This document shows positions 50,404 through 58,180 of a stretch of 64,000 bases of DNA, in pieces. Within the stretch, counting starts at the first letter, position 1. Each line of letters begins with the position of its first letter. A model generated the notes under the pieces. It did no database searches. It had not been told where the DNA came from and saw only the letters and a list, made by a program, of their open reading frames with translations. The position numbers were made by a program, and so were the translations under genes. The DNA is from Mucilaginibacter ginkgonis (GTDB lineage: Bacteria > Bacteroidota > Bacteroidia > Sphingobacteriales > Sphingobacteriaceae), in contig NZ_CP066775.1 in NCBI RefSeq assembly GCF_009754905.2, forward strand, positions 682,001 to 746,000. The letters run 5' to 3'.

Positions 50404-50445
50404 ACACATCATTGCGATATTCATCGAAACTCCTCGCAATGACGC
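50404..50445 (-). repeat. GTCATTGCGAGG intergenic repeat, copy 1
   Basis: Minus strand GTCATTGCGAGGAGTTTCGA and a downstream CGCAATG form an inverted pair, in the gap between the GH13 and GH65 genes. A second copy starts at 63233. Confidence 0.55.
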
Positions 50446-50459
50446 TTGGGTAATGTTTA

Positions 50460-52763
50460 TTATCCTATAACCTCACTATTCCCTTTTACCAATTGCTCAT
50501 TACCACGAACAATCACCATTATATCCGTATTGCTGCTATTGGTGATTTGCACGGCCTGTTTGCTTACTTTGATATTCAGCAAAGCCCCGCGGAAGCCAAC
50601 ATGGAAAGAGAACGAATCCCACTTAGCAGGCAAGAACGGATCAAATGATAGTTTACCATCCTTTACCCTCATGCCGCCGAAACCTTCAACAACAGACATC
50701 CAGGTGCCGGCCATCGATGTGGTATGGCAGCCATCTTCCGTATCGTTGTTATAATCGTCAAGGTCGAGGCGTGAGGTACGCAGATAAAACTCGTAAGCCC
50801 TTGCCTCGTCACCAAGTTTAGATGCCAAAATAGAGTGTACACACGGCGACAGAGACGACTCATGCACCGTGCGTGGTTCATAGTAGTCAAAGTTGCGGCG
50901 TATGGTATCGATGTCAAACTCGTCTTCAAAAAAGTAGATGCCTTGCAGCACATCGGCCTGTTTAATATAGCATGAGCGCAGGATGCGGTCCCAACTCCAT
51001 TTTTGGTTGATCGGCCGCTCGGTAGCAGGCAGGTCTTTTACCAGTATTTGTTCCTTGTCCAGGTAACCGTCCTGCTGTAGGTAAATACCCAGTTCTTTGG
51101 ACTCGCCCAAATACATTTTAGCGATGATATCCTGCCATTTGGCAGATTCTTCTGCTTGTCTGAAGTTAACCCTTTCGAGCAGCGCATCCAGTTTACCGCG
51201 GTCTGAAGAGCTTACTTTATCTATAACTTCAAGCGTATATTTCAAGCACCAGACCGCTATTTTGCTGGTGTACCAATTGTTGTTAACGTTGTTTTCGTAC
51301 TCGTTAGGCCCCGTAACGCCAAGCATTACATACTGTTGCTTGTCATCGCTCCAGGTAATGCGCTGCGACCAAAAGCGTGTAATGGCAATCAGCACCTCAA
51401 GGCCGTAATCAGCAAGGTAGTCTTCATCGCCGGTGTAACGCACATAGTTAAAAATGGCATATGCAATGGCACCGTTGCGGTGGATCTCTTCGAAGGTGAT
51501 CTCCCATTCATTATGGCATTCGGTACCATCCATGGTAACCATAGGGTAGAGGGCTGCACCGTCTTTAAAACCAAGAAGTTTTGCATTTTCAATGGCTTTC
51601 CACAGTTGCTTGTACCGGTACAATAGTAAATTCCTGGTTACTTTTTGCGGAGCTGTAGCCAAATAAAAAGGCACGCAGTAAGCCTCTGTGTCCCAATAAG
51701 TAGAACCGCCGTACTTTTCGCCGGTGAAACCTTTTGGGCCGATGTTCAGTCGGTCATCCTCACCTGTATAGGTCTGATTTAGCTGGAATATATTAAAGCG
51801 AATGCCTTGTTGTGCAGACGCGTCACCTTCGATGATGATGTCGTTGTGCTTCCACTTTTCAGCCCAGGCCGCTGCCTGTTCTTCTAACATTTTGTCGAAG
51901 CCTTTAACTGAAACAGTTTGCAGGACCTCGTTCAGTTTTGTTTCCAACTGATCTGCCGGATGGTTTTGCGACGACAGATTTGCCGCGAACTTATACAGCG
52001 TGACCGCTTCGTTTTGCTTAACATCGATGGTAGTGCTTAGTGACACAAACTTTTCCTTTTCGTTAGTCGAAAAACTCGCGTCAACTGCTTTTCCGTTATA
52101 ATTGACAAATACCAGCATGCCGGTAGCAACCTCAAATCCTGTCTTTTTGGTTCTCAGCTGAACAAAACCGCCGTTGCCGGAAGTACCTTTTTTCACTTCG
52201 TCCCAAAACTTTTCATCGTAGTTTGAGTCTTTGTTAACCACATCGCCGTCTACGTAAGGCGTAAGTTTTATCGAACTCGGGAAGTTCACAGGCATAATGG
52301 TGTATTTGATCGCGCCGGCCTCGTCATCAACCATGCTGCAAAAACGGATGGCCTCCACTGCAACCTGTTTCCCGTTAATTGTAGTGGCGGTGAAAGTGCG
52401 TTTCAGATAGCCGTCTTTCATATTCAACTCACGGCGAAAGTCCTGAACGCTGCATTTAGCGAGGTCCAGCTCTTCGCCATCTATCTCCACACCAATGCCG
52501 ATCCAGTTAGCAGCATTAAGTACTTTGGCAAAATATTCGGGATAGCCGTTTTTCCACCAGCCTACGCGGGTCTTATCGGGATAATAAACGCCTGCAACGT
52601 AGTTGCCCTGCAAGGTGTCGCCACTGTAAGCCTCTTCAAAATTGGCGCGCTGACCCATGCGGCCATTACCCAGGCTGAAGATGCTCTCCGAAATTTTGTT
52701 CAGATGTGGATCAAATCCTTCTTCAATGATCTTCCACTCGTCTGTTTTTATGTAGTTTTTCAT
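50460..52763 (-). CDS. GH65 maltose-type phosphorylase
   Basis: A 767-residue cytoplasmic enzyme that phosphorolyses maltose (or kojibiose/trehalose) to beta-glucose 1-phosphate and glucose. Motifs: LGNGRMGQRANFEEAYSG near the N terminus, GGSTYWDTEAYCVPFYLATA in the middle, and CHNEWEITFEEIHRNGAIAYAI with the catalytic acid Glu. I start it at MKNYIKTDEW; the in-frame ATG upstream lies inside a palindromic repeat. It lacks a signal peptide, in line with intracellular phosphorolysis. The downstream pgmB product would convert beta-G1P to G6P. Confidence 0.92.
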   Translation of the reverse strand: MKNYIKTDEWKIIEEGFDPHLNKISESIFSLGNGRMGQRANFEEAYSGDTLQGNYVAGVYYPDKTRVGWWKNGYPEYFAKVLNAANWIGIGVEIDGEELDLAKCSVQDFRRELNMKDGYLKRTFTATTINGKQVAVEAIRFCSMVDDEAGAIKYTIMPVNFPSSIKLTPYVDGDVVNKDSNYDEKFWDEVKKGTSGNGGFVQLRTKKTGFEVATGMLVFVNYNGKAVDASFSTNEKEKFVSLSTTIDVKQNEAVTLYKFAANLSSQNHPADQLETKLNEVLQTVSVKGFDKMLEEQAAAWAEKWKHNDIIIEGDASAQQGIRFNIFQLNQTYTGEDDRLNIGPKGFTGEKYGGSTYWDTEAYCVPFYLATAPQKVTRNLLLYRYKQLWKAIENAKLLGFKDGAALYPMVTMDGTECHNEWEITFEEIHRNGAIAYAIFNYVRYTGDEDYLADYGLEVLIAITRFWSQRITWSDDKQQYVMLGVTGPNEYENNVNNNWYTSKIAVWCLKYTLEVIDKVSSSDRGKLDALLERVNFRQAEESAKWQDIIAKMYLGESKELGIYLQQDGYLDKEQILVKDLPATERPINQKWSWDRILRSCYIKQADVLQGIYFFEDEFDIDTIRRNFDYYEPRTVHESSLSPCVHSILASKLGDEARAYEFYLRTSRLDLDDYNNDTEDGCHTTSMAGTWMSVVEGFGGMRVKDGKLSFDPFLPAKWDSFSFHVGFRGALLNIKVSKQAVQITNSSNTDIMVIVRGNEQLVKGNSEVIG

Positions 52764-52766
52764 AAG

Positions 52767-52800
52767 ACTCATCCCATCCCTCTCCAAAGGGGAGGGGGCT
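52767..52800. repeat. GAAGG palindromic element, copy c
   Basis: ACTCATCCCATCCCTCTCCA with AAGGGGAGGGGGCT, a GC-rich imperfect palindrome at the 5' end of the GH65 gene. In-frame upstream ATGs (encoding MERDGMSL) fall within it and are unlikely starts. Confidence 0.75.
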
Positions 52801-52819
52801 AATTGTTTATCTTTTACAA

Positions 52820-52910
52820 TGTCATGCTGAGCCTATCGAAGCATCTTATCCGTTAATGCATTACTGGATAATCCCGATAGCTATCGGGCTTCACTCCGTT
52901 CAGAATGACA
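52820..52910. repeat. TGTCATGCTGAGC repeat with CCCGATAGCTATCGGG palindrome
   Basis: TGTCATGCTGAGCCTATCGA at one end and CTTCACTCCGTTCAGAATGA at the other, with the perfect 16-bp palindrome CCCGATAGCTATCGGG at 52873-52888 between them. Same family as 48431 and 58030. Confidence 0.7.
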
Positions 52911-52922
52911 AGAAAGTGATAA

Positions 52923-53573
52923 TTATAATTCTCTCAACTTTTCCATCGTCATTTGATCCAGGCCGCTGATCACCAAATCGGCTTGGGTTAATATCTGCGG
53001 CGAGCCGATGCCTACGGCTTTCATGCCGCCGTTCTTAGCCGCCTCGATGCCCGCTATGGCATCCTCAAAAACCACGCATTCGGTATCAAGTACACCTAAA
53101 GCTTCTGCGCCTTTAATAAAAACTTCAGGGTCTGGCTTAGGTGCCGTTACATGGTTGCCATCAACAATGGCATCAAATAAATGCTCGATGCCTGTATTTT
53201 TTAAAATGATACCGGAGTTCTTACTTGCCGATCCTAAAGCGGTTTTAATACCGGCTGAGCGACAACCTTCTAAAAATTCTTTCGCACCGGGCAGCACTTC
53301 AGCAGGTGTCATCTTATTGATCATTTCTACGTACCAATTGTTTTTTTCTGTAGCAAGCTCTGTTTGTTCTGCTTCGGTCTTGGTGATGCCGCCCCAGCCC
53401 AATATTAATTGCAGCGAGCGCACACGGCTTACGCCTTTCAGGTGCTCGTTTTGTTCTTCGGTAAAGTCGAACCCAAGCGAATTGGCCAACCGTTTCCAGG
53501 CTTTGTAGTGGTAAACCGCGGTATCTACAATAACGCCGTCGAGGTCGAACAGGCAAGCTTTTATATCAGGCAT
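52923..53573 (-). CDS. pgmB: Beta-phosphoglucomutase
   Basis: A 216-residue HAD enzyme that interconverts beta-glucose 1-phosphate and glucose 6-phosphate. Motif I is FDLDGVIVDTAVYHYKAWKRLA, the cap contains HLKGVSRVRSLQLIL with the catalytic-base region, and motif IV is CVVFEDAIAGIEAAKNGGMKAVG. The DLDG(V/T)IxDT and KGVSR motifs are diagnostic. It lies upstream of the GH65 gene on the same strand and would be co-expressed with it. Confidence 0.93.
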   Translation of the reverse strand: MPDIKACLFDLDGVIVDTAVYHYKAWKRLANSLGFDFTEEQNEHLKGVSRVRSLQLILGWGGITKTEAEQTELATEKNNWYVEMINKMTPAEVLPGAKEFLEGCRSAGIKTALGSASKNSGIILKNTGIEHLFDAIVDGNHVTAPKPDPEVFIKGAEALGVLDTECVVFEDAIAGIEAAKNGGMKAVGIGSPQILTQADLVISGLDQMTMEKLREL

Positions 53574-53610
53574 ATGTGCTATGTTAATAATAATGTTCTG
53601 GGTAAACTTA

Positions 53611-53637
53611 CAAAACTATAAATGATGTTATTAGCAA
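53611..53637 (-). promoter_or_regulatory. Promoter for the pgmB-GH65-GH13 cluster
   Basis: Minus-strand -7 box TAGTTTTG (53611-53618) with a TTG about 16 bp upstream (53635-53637). The gap after it to the next gene holds a 90-bp repeat. Confidence 0.5.
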
Positions 53638-53728
53638 TGTATGGAGGTTGTTATCTTCTATAGTTACGTTGGTTAAAATAAGTAAGGAGGGGAAAGCTTA
53701 TTTGAAGTTTGACCGTTGAAATGATTAG

Positions 53729-53818
53729 GCGTTACCCTCCTGCGTCGGGCCGCGCTTTTTGTTCAAGTCCTCATTACACTTCGTTCCACTCCGGGCTTTG
53801 CACGTCAATCGCTAACGC
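53729..53818 (+). repeat. 90-bp GGCGTT...CTAACGC repeat, copy 1
   Basis: Starts GGCGTTACCC and ends CTAACGC. It aligns with the inverted copy at 63599-63688, same length, sharing GGCGTT(A/G)CCC, CGGGCCG, CAAGTCCTC, GGGCTTT.CAC and CTAACGC. Located in the 316-bp gap between pgmB and the second GH13 gene. Confidence 0.65.
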
Positions 53819-53889
53819 GCTTGTCTAACTGATCCAAATTATTGTTCCTCCGTTAGCGTTCCGGCTTTGCCTTTCACCTTTTCCCTCAC

Positions 53890-55752
53890 TCAATGTATGC
53901 CGTTCGGCATCAGTTCAAAGATCAAAGTTGTTTTTGCAGGGATAATTAGTTTTGCAATGTCGACTGCTTCATCGGTAATTACGTTTTTGCCCTTGCGCGC
54001 GCCATTCAATCCCTCGGCAAAGTAGGCAGTTTCCATTTCCTGTTCTTTTTCATTGCTGTTGTAAACCACCATTACCGTCTTCAAGGCATCGTACCTAAAA
54101 TACACATACACCCCTTTCTGCGGAATGTATTGCAATAGTTTGCCCGTTTGCAGGGCAGTTGTATTCTTGCGGTAGTTGGCCAGTTTTTTAATGTAGTTAA
54201 AGGCATCGTTCTCTTTTTTGTTTCTGCCACCTGCGGTAAATTTATTGTTCTTGTCGCCCGGCCATCCACCCGGGAAATCCTCGCGTACCAAGCCATCCGG
54301 ATTAGAAAAGTTTTTCATCAGGATCTCATCGCCATAATACATTTGCGGAATGCCGCGTGTGGTTAATAAAAGTGCGAATGCTGATTTATATTTGGTATAG
54401 TCCTCATTTACCACCGAGAAAACACGGCTCATGTCGTGGTTATCCAGAAAAACTACATTCTTAGTCGGGTCCTTGTACAAAAAGTCCTGTGCTAACACAG
54501 CATACAAACGGCTTGCACCATCGGTCCAGCCATCTTTACCATTAAGCGCTTCATAGATAGCGTCTTTAACTACGCCGTCGGTTACGCCCGGCAAGTGTGT
54601 ATCCAAGCCCTGATTTAATTTGTTGCCCTCGGTAAAGAACGCCTGGTCGGCAGCGCTCCAAACTAAAGTCTCACCGTAAATGGAAAGGTTTGGAAACTCG
54701 GCGCGGATATCTTTTGCCCATTGCGACATGTATGGGCCGTCGTTATAAGGGTAAGTATCCAAACGCAACCCGTCAATGCCCGCGTACTCAACCCACCAGA
54801 TATGATTCTGGGTCAGGTAGTTCTGTACGTAAGGGTTGTTTTCATTGAGATCGGCCATGCGCCGGTCGAACCAACCGTCGAGCATGATCTTCTTGTCGTT
54901 GGCCGAAGCGTGCGGGTCCATCACCACCATGTCGTGATAATTGGAGTTGGTAAATTTAGGCCATTGGTGCACCCAGCTTTTCATCGGCATATCCTGTATC
55001 AGGTAGCATTCGGTACCCACGTGGTTATGCACAATATCTTTGATGACCTTTAGCCCCATGCTGTGGCATTTTTCTACATATTGCTTGTAAAGCTCGTTAG
55101 TGCCAAAGCGAGGGTCTATTTTATAATAGTCTGTAACGGCATAGCCATGGTACGATGCCTGCGGCTCGTCATTTTCTATCTCAGGGGTAAACCAAACGGT
55201 AGTAACTCCCAGATCTTTCAGATAGTCGAGATGGTTCATCACGCCTTGTATATCGCCGCCATGGCGGCTAAACATCGAGTCGCGGTGCAGGCCCGTTTCG
55301 CGCATTCCTTTAACCACATCATTATTGGGGTCGCCATTTGAAAAGCGGTCGGGCATGATGAGGTAGATGAGGTCTTTAATGGTTACACCCTGCACACGGT
55401 TCGCGCTGCGGTCGCGGGTATTTAGTTTGTAATTATAAACCAAAGGCTGCGCGCCTTTAGCAGTAAACTTTATAGCAAATGTGCCTGCCTTGGCCGACGG
55501 TGATATCACTAAGTCTAAAAACAGGTAATTTGAGTTTTCTACCTTATGTACTGCTGCCAATTTTACACCAGGGTAAGCCAGTTGCACCTGCCGCGAAGCT
55601 ATATTATTGCCGTGAACTACCAATTGCAGTTTTGGGTTGGCCATGCCTACCCACCAGTTCATGGGTTCTACCTTGTCTAAGGCGGGTAGCTGCGCTAGAA
55701 GGTGAGTATTGTAAAGTATGCAGCAAATGGCAGCTAATAAAAATCTCTTCAT
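53890..55752 (-). CDS. GH13 neopullulanase/cyclomaltodextrinase-like enzyme, exported
   Basis: A 620-residue exported enzyme of the neopullulanase (SusA-like) branch of GH13. From start MKRFLLAA a signal peptide ends near LLAQ. An N-terminal Ig-like domain (about 25-115, VEPMNWWVGMANPKLQLVVHGNNI) is typical of cyclomaltodextrinases. The catalytic domain shows DIVHNHVG, IDGLRLDTYPYND, IYGETLVWS and VVFLDNHDMSRVF. It starts the minus-strand cluster. It probably trims starch and pullulan oligosaccharides in the periplasm to feed the GH65 route. Confidence 0.93.
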   Translation of the reverse strand: MKRFLLAAICCILYNTHLLAQLPALDKVEPMNWWVGMANPKLQLVVHGNNIASRQVQLAYPGVKLAAVHKVENSNYLFLDLVISPSAKAGTFAIKFTAKGAQPLVYNYKLNTRDRSANRVQGVTIKDLIYLIMPDRFSNGDPNNDVVKGMRETGLHRDSMFSRHGGDIQGVMNHLDYLKDLGVTTVWFTPEIENDEPQASYHGYAVTDYYKIDPRFGTNELYKQYVEKCHSMGLKVIKDIVHNHVGTECYLIQDMPMKSWVHQWPKFTNSNYHDMVVMDPHASANDKKIMLDGWFDRRMADLNENNPYVQNYLTQNHIWWVEYAGIDGLRLDTYPYNDGPYMSQWAKDIRAEFPNLSIYGETLVWSAADQAFFTEGNKLNQGLDTHLPGVTDGVVKDAIYEALNGKDGWTDGASRLYAVLAQDFLYKDPTKNVVFLDNHDMSRVFSVVNEDYTKYKSAFALLLTTRGIPQMYYGDEILMKNFSNPDGLVREDFPGGWPGDKNNKFTAGGRNKKENDAFNYIKKLANYRKNTTALQTGKLLQYIPQKGVYVYFRYDALKTVMVVYNSNEKEQEMETAYFAEGLNGARKGKNVITDEAVDIAKLIIPAKTTLIFELMPNGIH

Positions 55753-55773
55753 AGTGCGGTTCTGTTGGTGTTT

Positions 55774-55781
55774 CAAATTTA
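55774..55781 (-). promoter_or_regulatory. -7 box TAAATTTG for GH13 neopullulanase gene
   Basis: Minus-strand TAAATTTG, 22 bp before the start codon at 55752. Confidence 0.5.
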
Positions 55782-55853
55782 AAATAAAAGTGTTTGGATG
55801 CATGAAAAAGTTAGGCGACGGTCGGCAAAATGTCATCAATGGTTTTTAGCCTG

Positions 55854-55881
55854 TTGCTTTGGCTCGCTTTTTGTAAGTTTG
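55854..55881 (+). promoter_or_regulatory. Promoter TTG-N17-TAAGTTTG
   Basis: TAAGTTTG at 55874-55881 with TTG 17 bp upstream (55854-55856). It lies 10 bp before the start codon of the small membrane protein gene. Confidence 0.6.
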
Positions 55882-55891
55882 CGCACTGCTA

Positions 55892-56224
55892 ATGAAGCTA
55901 CGCGATTTTAAAATAGGCCTTTGTATTTTGTTTTTGGGCATCTTTATGACTAAGATGGTCATCGGCATTGCGCCCATTTTTGTGAGCATGAACAATAAAA
56001 CGGTTAACGCCGTGATCACCCAGTTAGAGCAGGAAACTAAGGGTGATAAGGACAGCGCTGAGAAAGATTTTTCAAAGGAGAAGAAATTCTTTGACGAGAA
56101 GTTTATTCATCACCACGACTATACGCTCATAGTTTCTGCAACTATTATCCTTCATAATAAAGAGAAGGCCCTTTTTAAGCAGGTTTACCATCCAAGGGTA
56201 CCTGTGCCGCCTCCAAACGTCTAA
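55892..56224 (+). CDS. Small membrane protein, function unknown
   Basis: A 110-residue protein with one N-terminal hydrophobic segment (LCILFLGIFMTKMVIGIAPIF) followed by a charged middle part rich in Lys/Asp/Glu and a hydrophobic beta-like stretch (YTLIVSATIIL). It ends in a Pro-rich tail (VPVPPPNV). It could be a single-pass inner-membrane protein. I do not recognise the family. It has a good promoter and its own gap before the next gene. Confidence 0.6.
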   Translation: MKLRDFKIGLCILFLGIFMTKMVIGIAPIFVSMNNKTVNAVITQLEQETKGDKDSAEKDFSKEKKFFDEKFIHHHDYTLIVSATIILHNKEKALFKQVYHPRVPVPPPNV

Positions 56225-56310
56225 TAAACTTTAGTTTATTATCAACTTTTGTTCAACGCCTTCAATGGGTTGAAACAATTCTTTATTGTATTTATTTATA
56301 ATTTTAGTTT

Positions 56311-57063
56311 ATGCTGAGGCAAGAAAAGGAGAATAGATCGCTTCGCGAAAACCTGATGCTGGCATCGTCTACGGCGTTTGTATCGGGTATTGTTAACGTA
56401 GTATGTTTACTGGCCTTCCTGGCGTTTTCATCGAACGTTACCGGTCACGTGGCCAACCTGGCCAATCATGTGGTTCAACAGAATTACCACGAGATAGGTA
56501 TATTTTTGATCTGGCTGTTCATGTTTTTTGCAGGCGCTTTCGCGGCCACATTTATCATCAGGTCTGTACAGGAAAAGAGCCTGTATAAGGCGAACGCCAC
56601 CATCATAGGTATTGAGATCATTTTGATGTTAGCCGCGGCCTTGTACGCTCACCATCTTTACCAGGAAACACAATTTGAAAAGGAAGTACTCATCAGCCTG
56701 ATGTTATTTGTAATGGGCCTGCAAAACAGTATGGTTTCTACCATATCCGGAGGGTTGATCAAGACCTCTCATCTGACAGGCTTGTTTACAGATTTGGGCG
56801 GTGAGGTAGCTGAATGGTTCCATCCAAAAACAGCTAAAACAACCGTGATCCGTAATAAGATACTGATCAGGTTGACCATATTAGGATTTTACTTTATTGG
56901 CGCTGTTGGAGGCGGATACTTTTTCAATATTTATGAATTCGCGATATTTTATGTGGTACCGTTTATATTGCTCACCATTTTGTATTATGATCTGTCGCCA
57001 ATTGCTTTGCATAAACTGTTACGTATATTTTCAAAAAAACCAAAAACATCAACCACTATTTAA
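56311..57063 (+). CDS. YoaK/DUF1275-family membrane protein
   Basis: A 250-residue inner-membrane protein with six or seven helices. STAFVSGIVNVVCLLAFLAFSSNVTGHVANLAN and GLQNSMVSTISGGLIKTSHLTGLFTDLGGEVA are the hallmark stretches of DUF1275 (YoaK), a putative transporter family of unknown substrate. It is followed 12 bp later by a carbonic anhydrase gene, so the two may be co-transcribed. Confidence 0.87.
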   Translation: MLRQEKENRSLRENLMLASSTAFVSGIVNVVCLLAFLAFSSNVTGHVANLANHVVQQNYHEIGIFLIWLFMFFAGAFAATFIIRSVQEKSLYKANATIIGIEIILMLAAALYAHHLYQETQFEKEVLISLMLFVMGLQNSMVSTISGGLIKTSHLTGLFTDLGGEVAEWFHPKTAKTTVIRNKILIRLTILGFYFIGAVGGGYFFNIYEFAIFYVVPFILLTILYYDLSPIALHKLLRIFSKKPKTSTTI

Positions 57064-57075
57064 ATTTTAGAAATC

Positions 57076-57744
57076 ATGAATCAAGACATAAAACCACACA
57101 ACACAGATCATATTACTTACCAATCGCTTTTAGAGGGCAATAAAACTTTTGTCGCCGAAGCATTGAAAGAGGACGGCGACTATTTCACCAAACTTGCCGC
57201 CGGTCAAAAGCCACCCGTTTTATGGATAGGCTGTGCGGACAGCCGGGTGCCTGCAAACCAGATCACCCACACCAGTCCGGGCGAAATATTTGTGCACCGC
57301 AACATTGCCAACGTTGTAGTGCACACCGATATGAGCATGCTTAGCGTGCTGGATTACGCGGTAAATGTGTTGCAGGTGAAGCACGTTATCGTAGTAGGCC
57401 ACTACGGCTGTGGTGGCGTGAATGCCGCAATGACCAACAAAGAATTTGGCCTGATCGACAACTGGCTGCGCCATATTAAGGATGTATACCGTTTGCACGC
57501 CGATGAGCTGGATGCCATCACTGACGAGAAAACGAAATCTGACCGGTTGGTGGAGTGCAATGTGATAGAAGGTGTATATAACTTGGGCAAAACAACCATC
57601 GTACAAAACGCCTGGAAAGACCCGAACCGTGAGCTGCAGGTACATGGCTGGGTATATGAATTAAGCACCGGGCTTATTAAAGACCTTAACGTTAGCCGCA
57701 AAGACAACAGCGGTATGGAAGAAGTTTTCAGGTTCGATATATAA
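57076..57744 (+). CDS. Beta-class carbonic anhydrase
   Basis: A 222-residue zinc enzyme that interconverts CO2 and bicarbonate. Zinc ligands are C53 (WIGCADSRVP), H109 and C112 (VVGHYGCGGV), with the catalytic dyad D55 and R57. The C-terminal stretch WVYELSTGLIKDLNV is typical. No signal peptide, so cytosolic. The pairing with a DUF1275 protein suggests a shared role, possibly in bicarbonate handling, but that is a guess. Confidence 0.93.
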   Translation: MNQDIKPHNTDHITYQSLLEGNKTFVAEALKEDGDYFTKLAAGQKPPVLWIGCADSRVPANQITHTSPGEIFVHRNIANVVVHTDMSMLSVLDYAVNVLQVKHVIVVGHYGCGGVNAAMTNKEFGLIDNWLRHIKDVYRLHADELDAITDEKTKSDRLVECNVIEGVYNLGKTTIVQNAWKDPNRELQVHGWVYELSTGLIKDLNVSRKDNSGMEEVFRFDI

Positions 57745-57778
57745 GAGAATCAGGAATCTGCATTAACGAATCAAGATA

Positions 57779-57806
57779 GACGCCGCTGCAGAAATGCAGC
57801 GGCGTC
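57779..57806. terminator. GC-rich hairpin after carbonic anhydrase gene
   Basis: GACGCCGCTGCA and TGCAGCGGCGTC make a perfect 12-bp stem with a GAAA tetraloop. The T-run is absent; the structure is still the likely end of the operon. Confidence 0.75.
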
Positions 57807-57842
57807 GTGTTTTATAAGCTATCAAATCAACGGATGTTCAAA

Positions 57843-58010
57843 CGCCAGCGTGCAGCTTCGGGCGAAAAAACGAGCCGCTACTGAGGGCTGTGTGATGAGG
57901 GCCATGCGAGTGTTTTGCAGGGCAAAGCTTGTGCGGAAAAGAAGCCTTTCGCTGGCTTGATTTTTTGGTTACTTTTTCATCTAAGGAAAAAGTAACGAGC
58001 CTTTAGCGGC
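57843..58010 (-). repeat. 170-bp structured repeat, copy 1
   Basis: Occupies most of the 436-bp gap before leuS. Read on the minus strand it starts GCCGCTAAAGGC and ends CGAAGCTGCACGCTGGC. It contains a perfect 11-bp hairpin GTTACTTTTTC / GAAAAAGTAAC (57968-57978 / 57986-57996) followed by CAAAAA. The second copy is at 63285-63455. No reading frame of note. Confidence 0.75.
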
Positions 58011-58029
58011 GAATGAGCGTAACCACATG

Positions 58030-58112
58030 CCGTCCTTTGAGATACCGAAACAATCCCGATTTAAATCGGGCGGCATGACGCAAGCGTGGGCTTCGACAGG
58101 CTCAGCCTGACA
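58030..58112. repeat. CTTCG-type repeat with CCCGATTTAAATCGGG palindrome
   Basis: Includes the perfect 16-bp palindrome CCCGATTTAAATCGGG (58055-58070) and the unit CTTCGACAGGCTCAGCCTGA (58091-58110). Same family as 48431 and 52820. Confidence 0.7.
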
Positions 58113-58180
58113 AAGTTTTATTAAGCCTTAATTCTTGCTTCTTGCTTGTTGTCTCTTGGTTCTTGTCTCTTGCTTCTATC

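Noticed and set aside
52764..52787. Upstream start codons of the GH65 gene (MERDGMSL)
   Set aside because: They are encoded by an intergenic palindromic repeat, so they are likely accidental.
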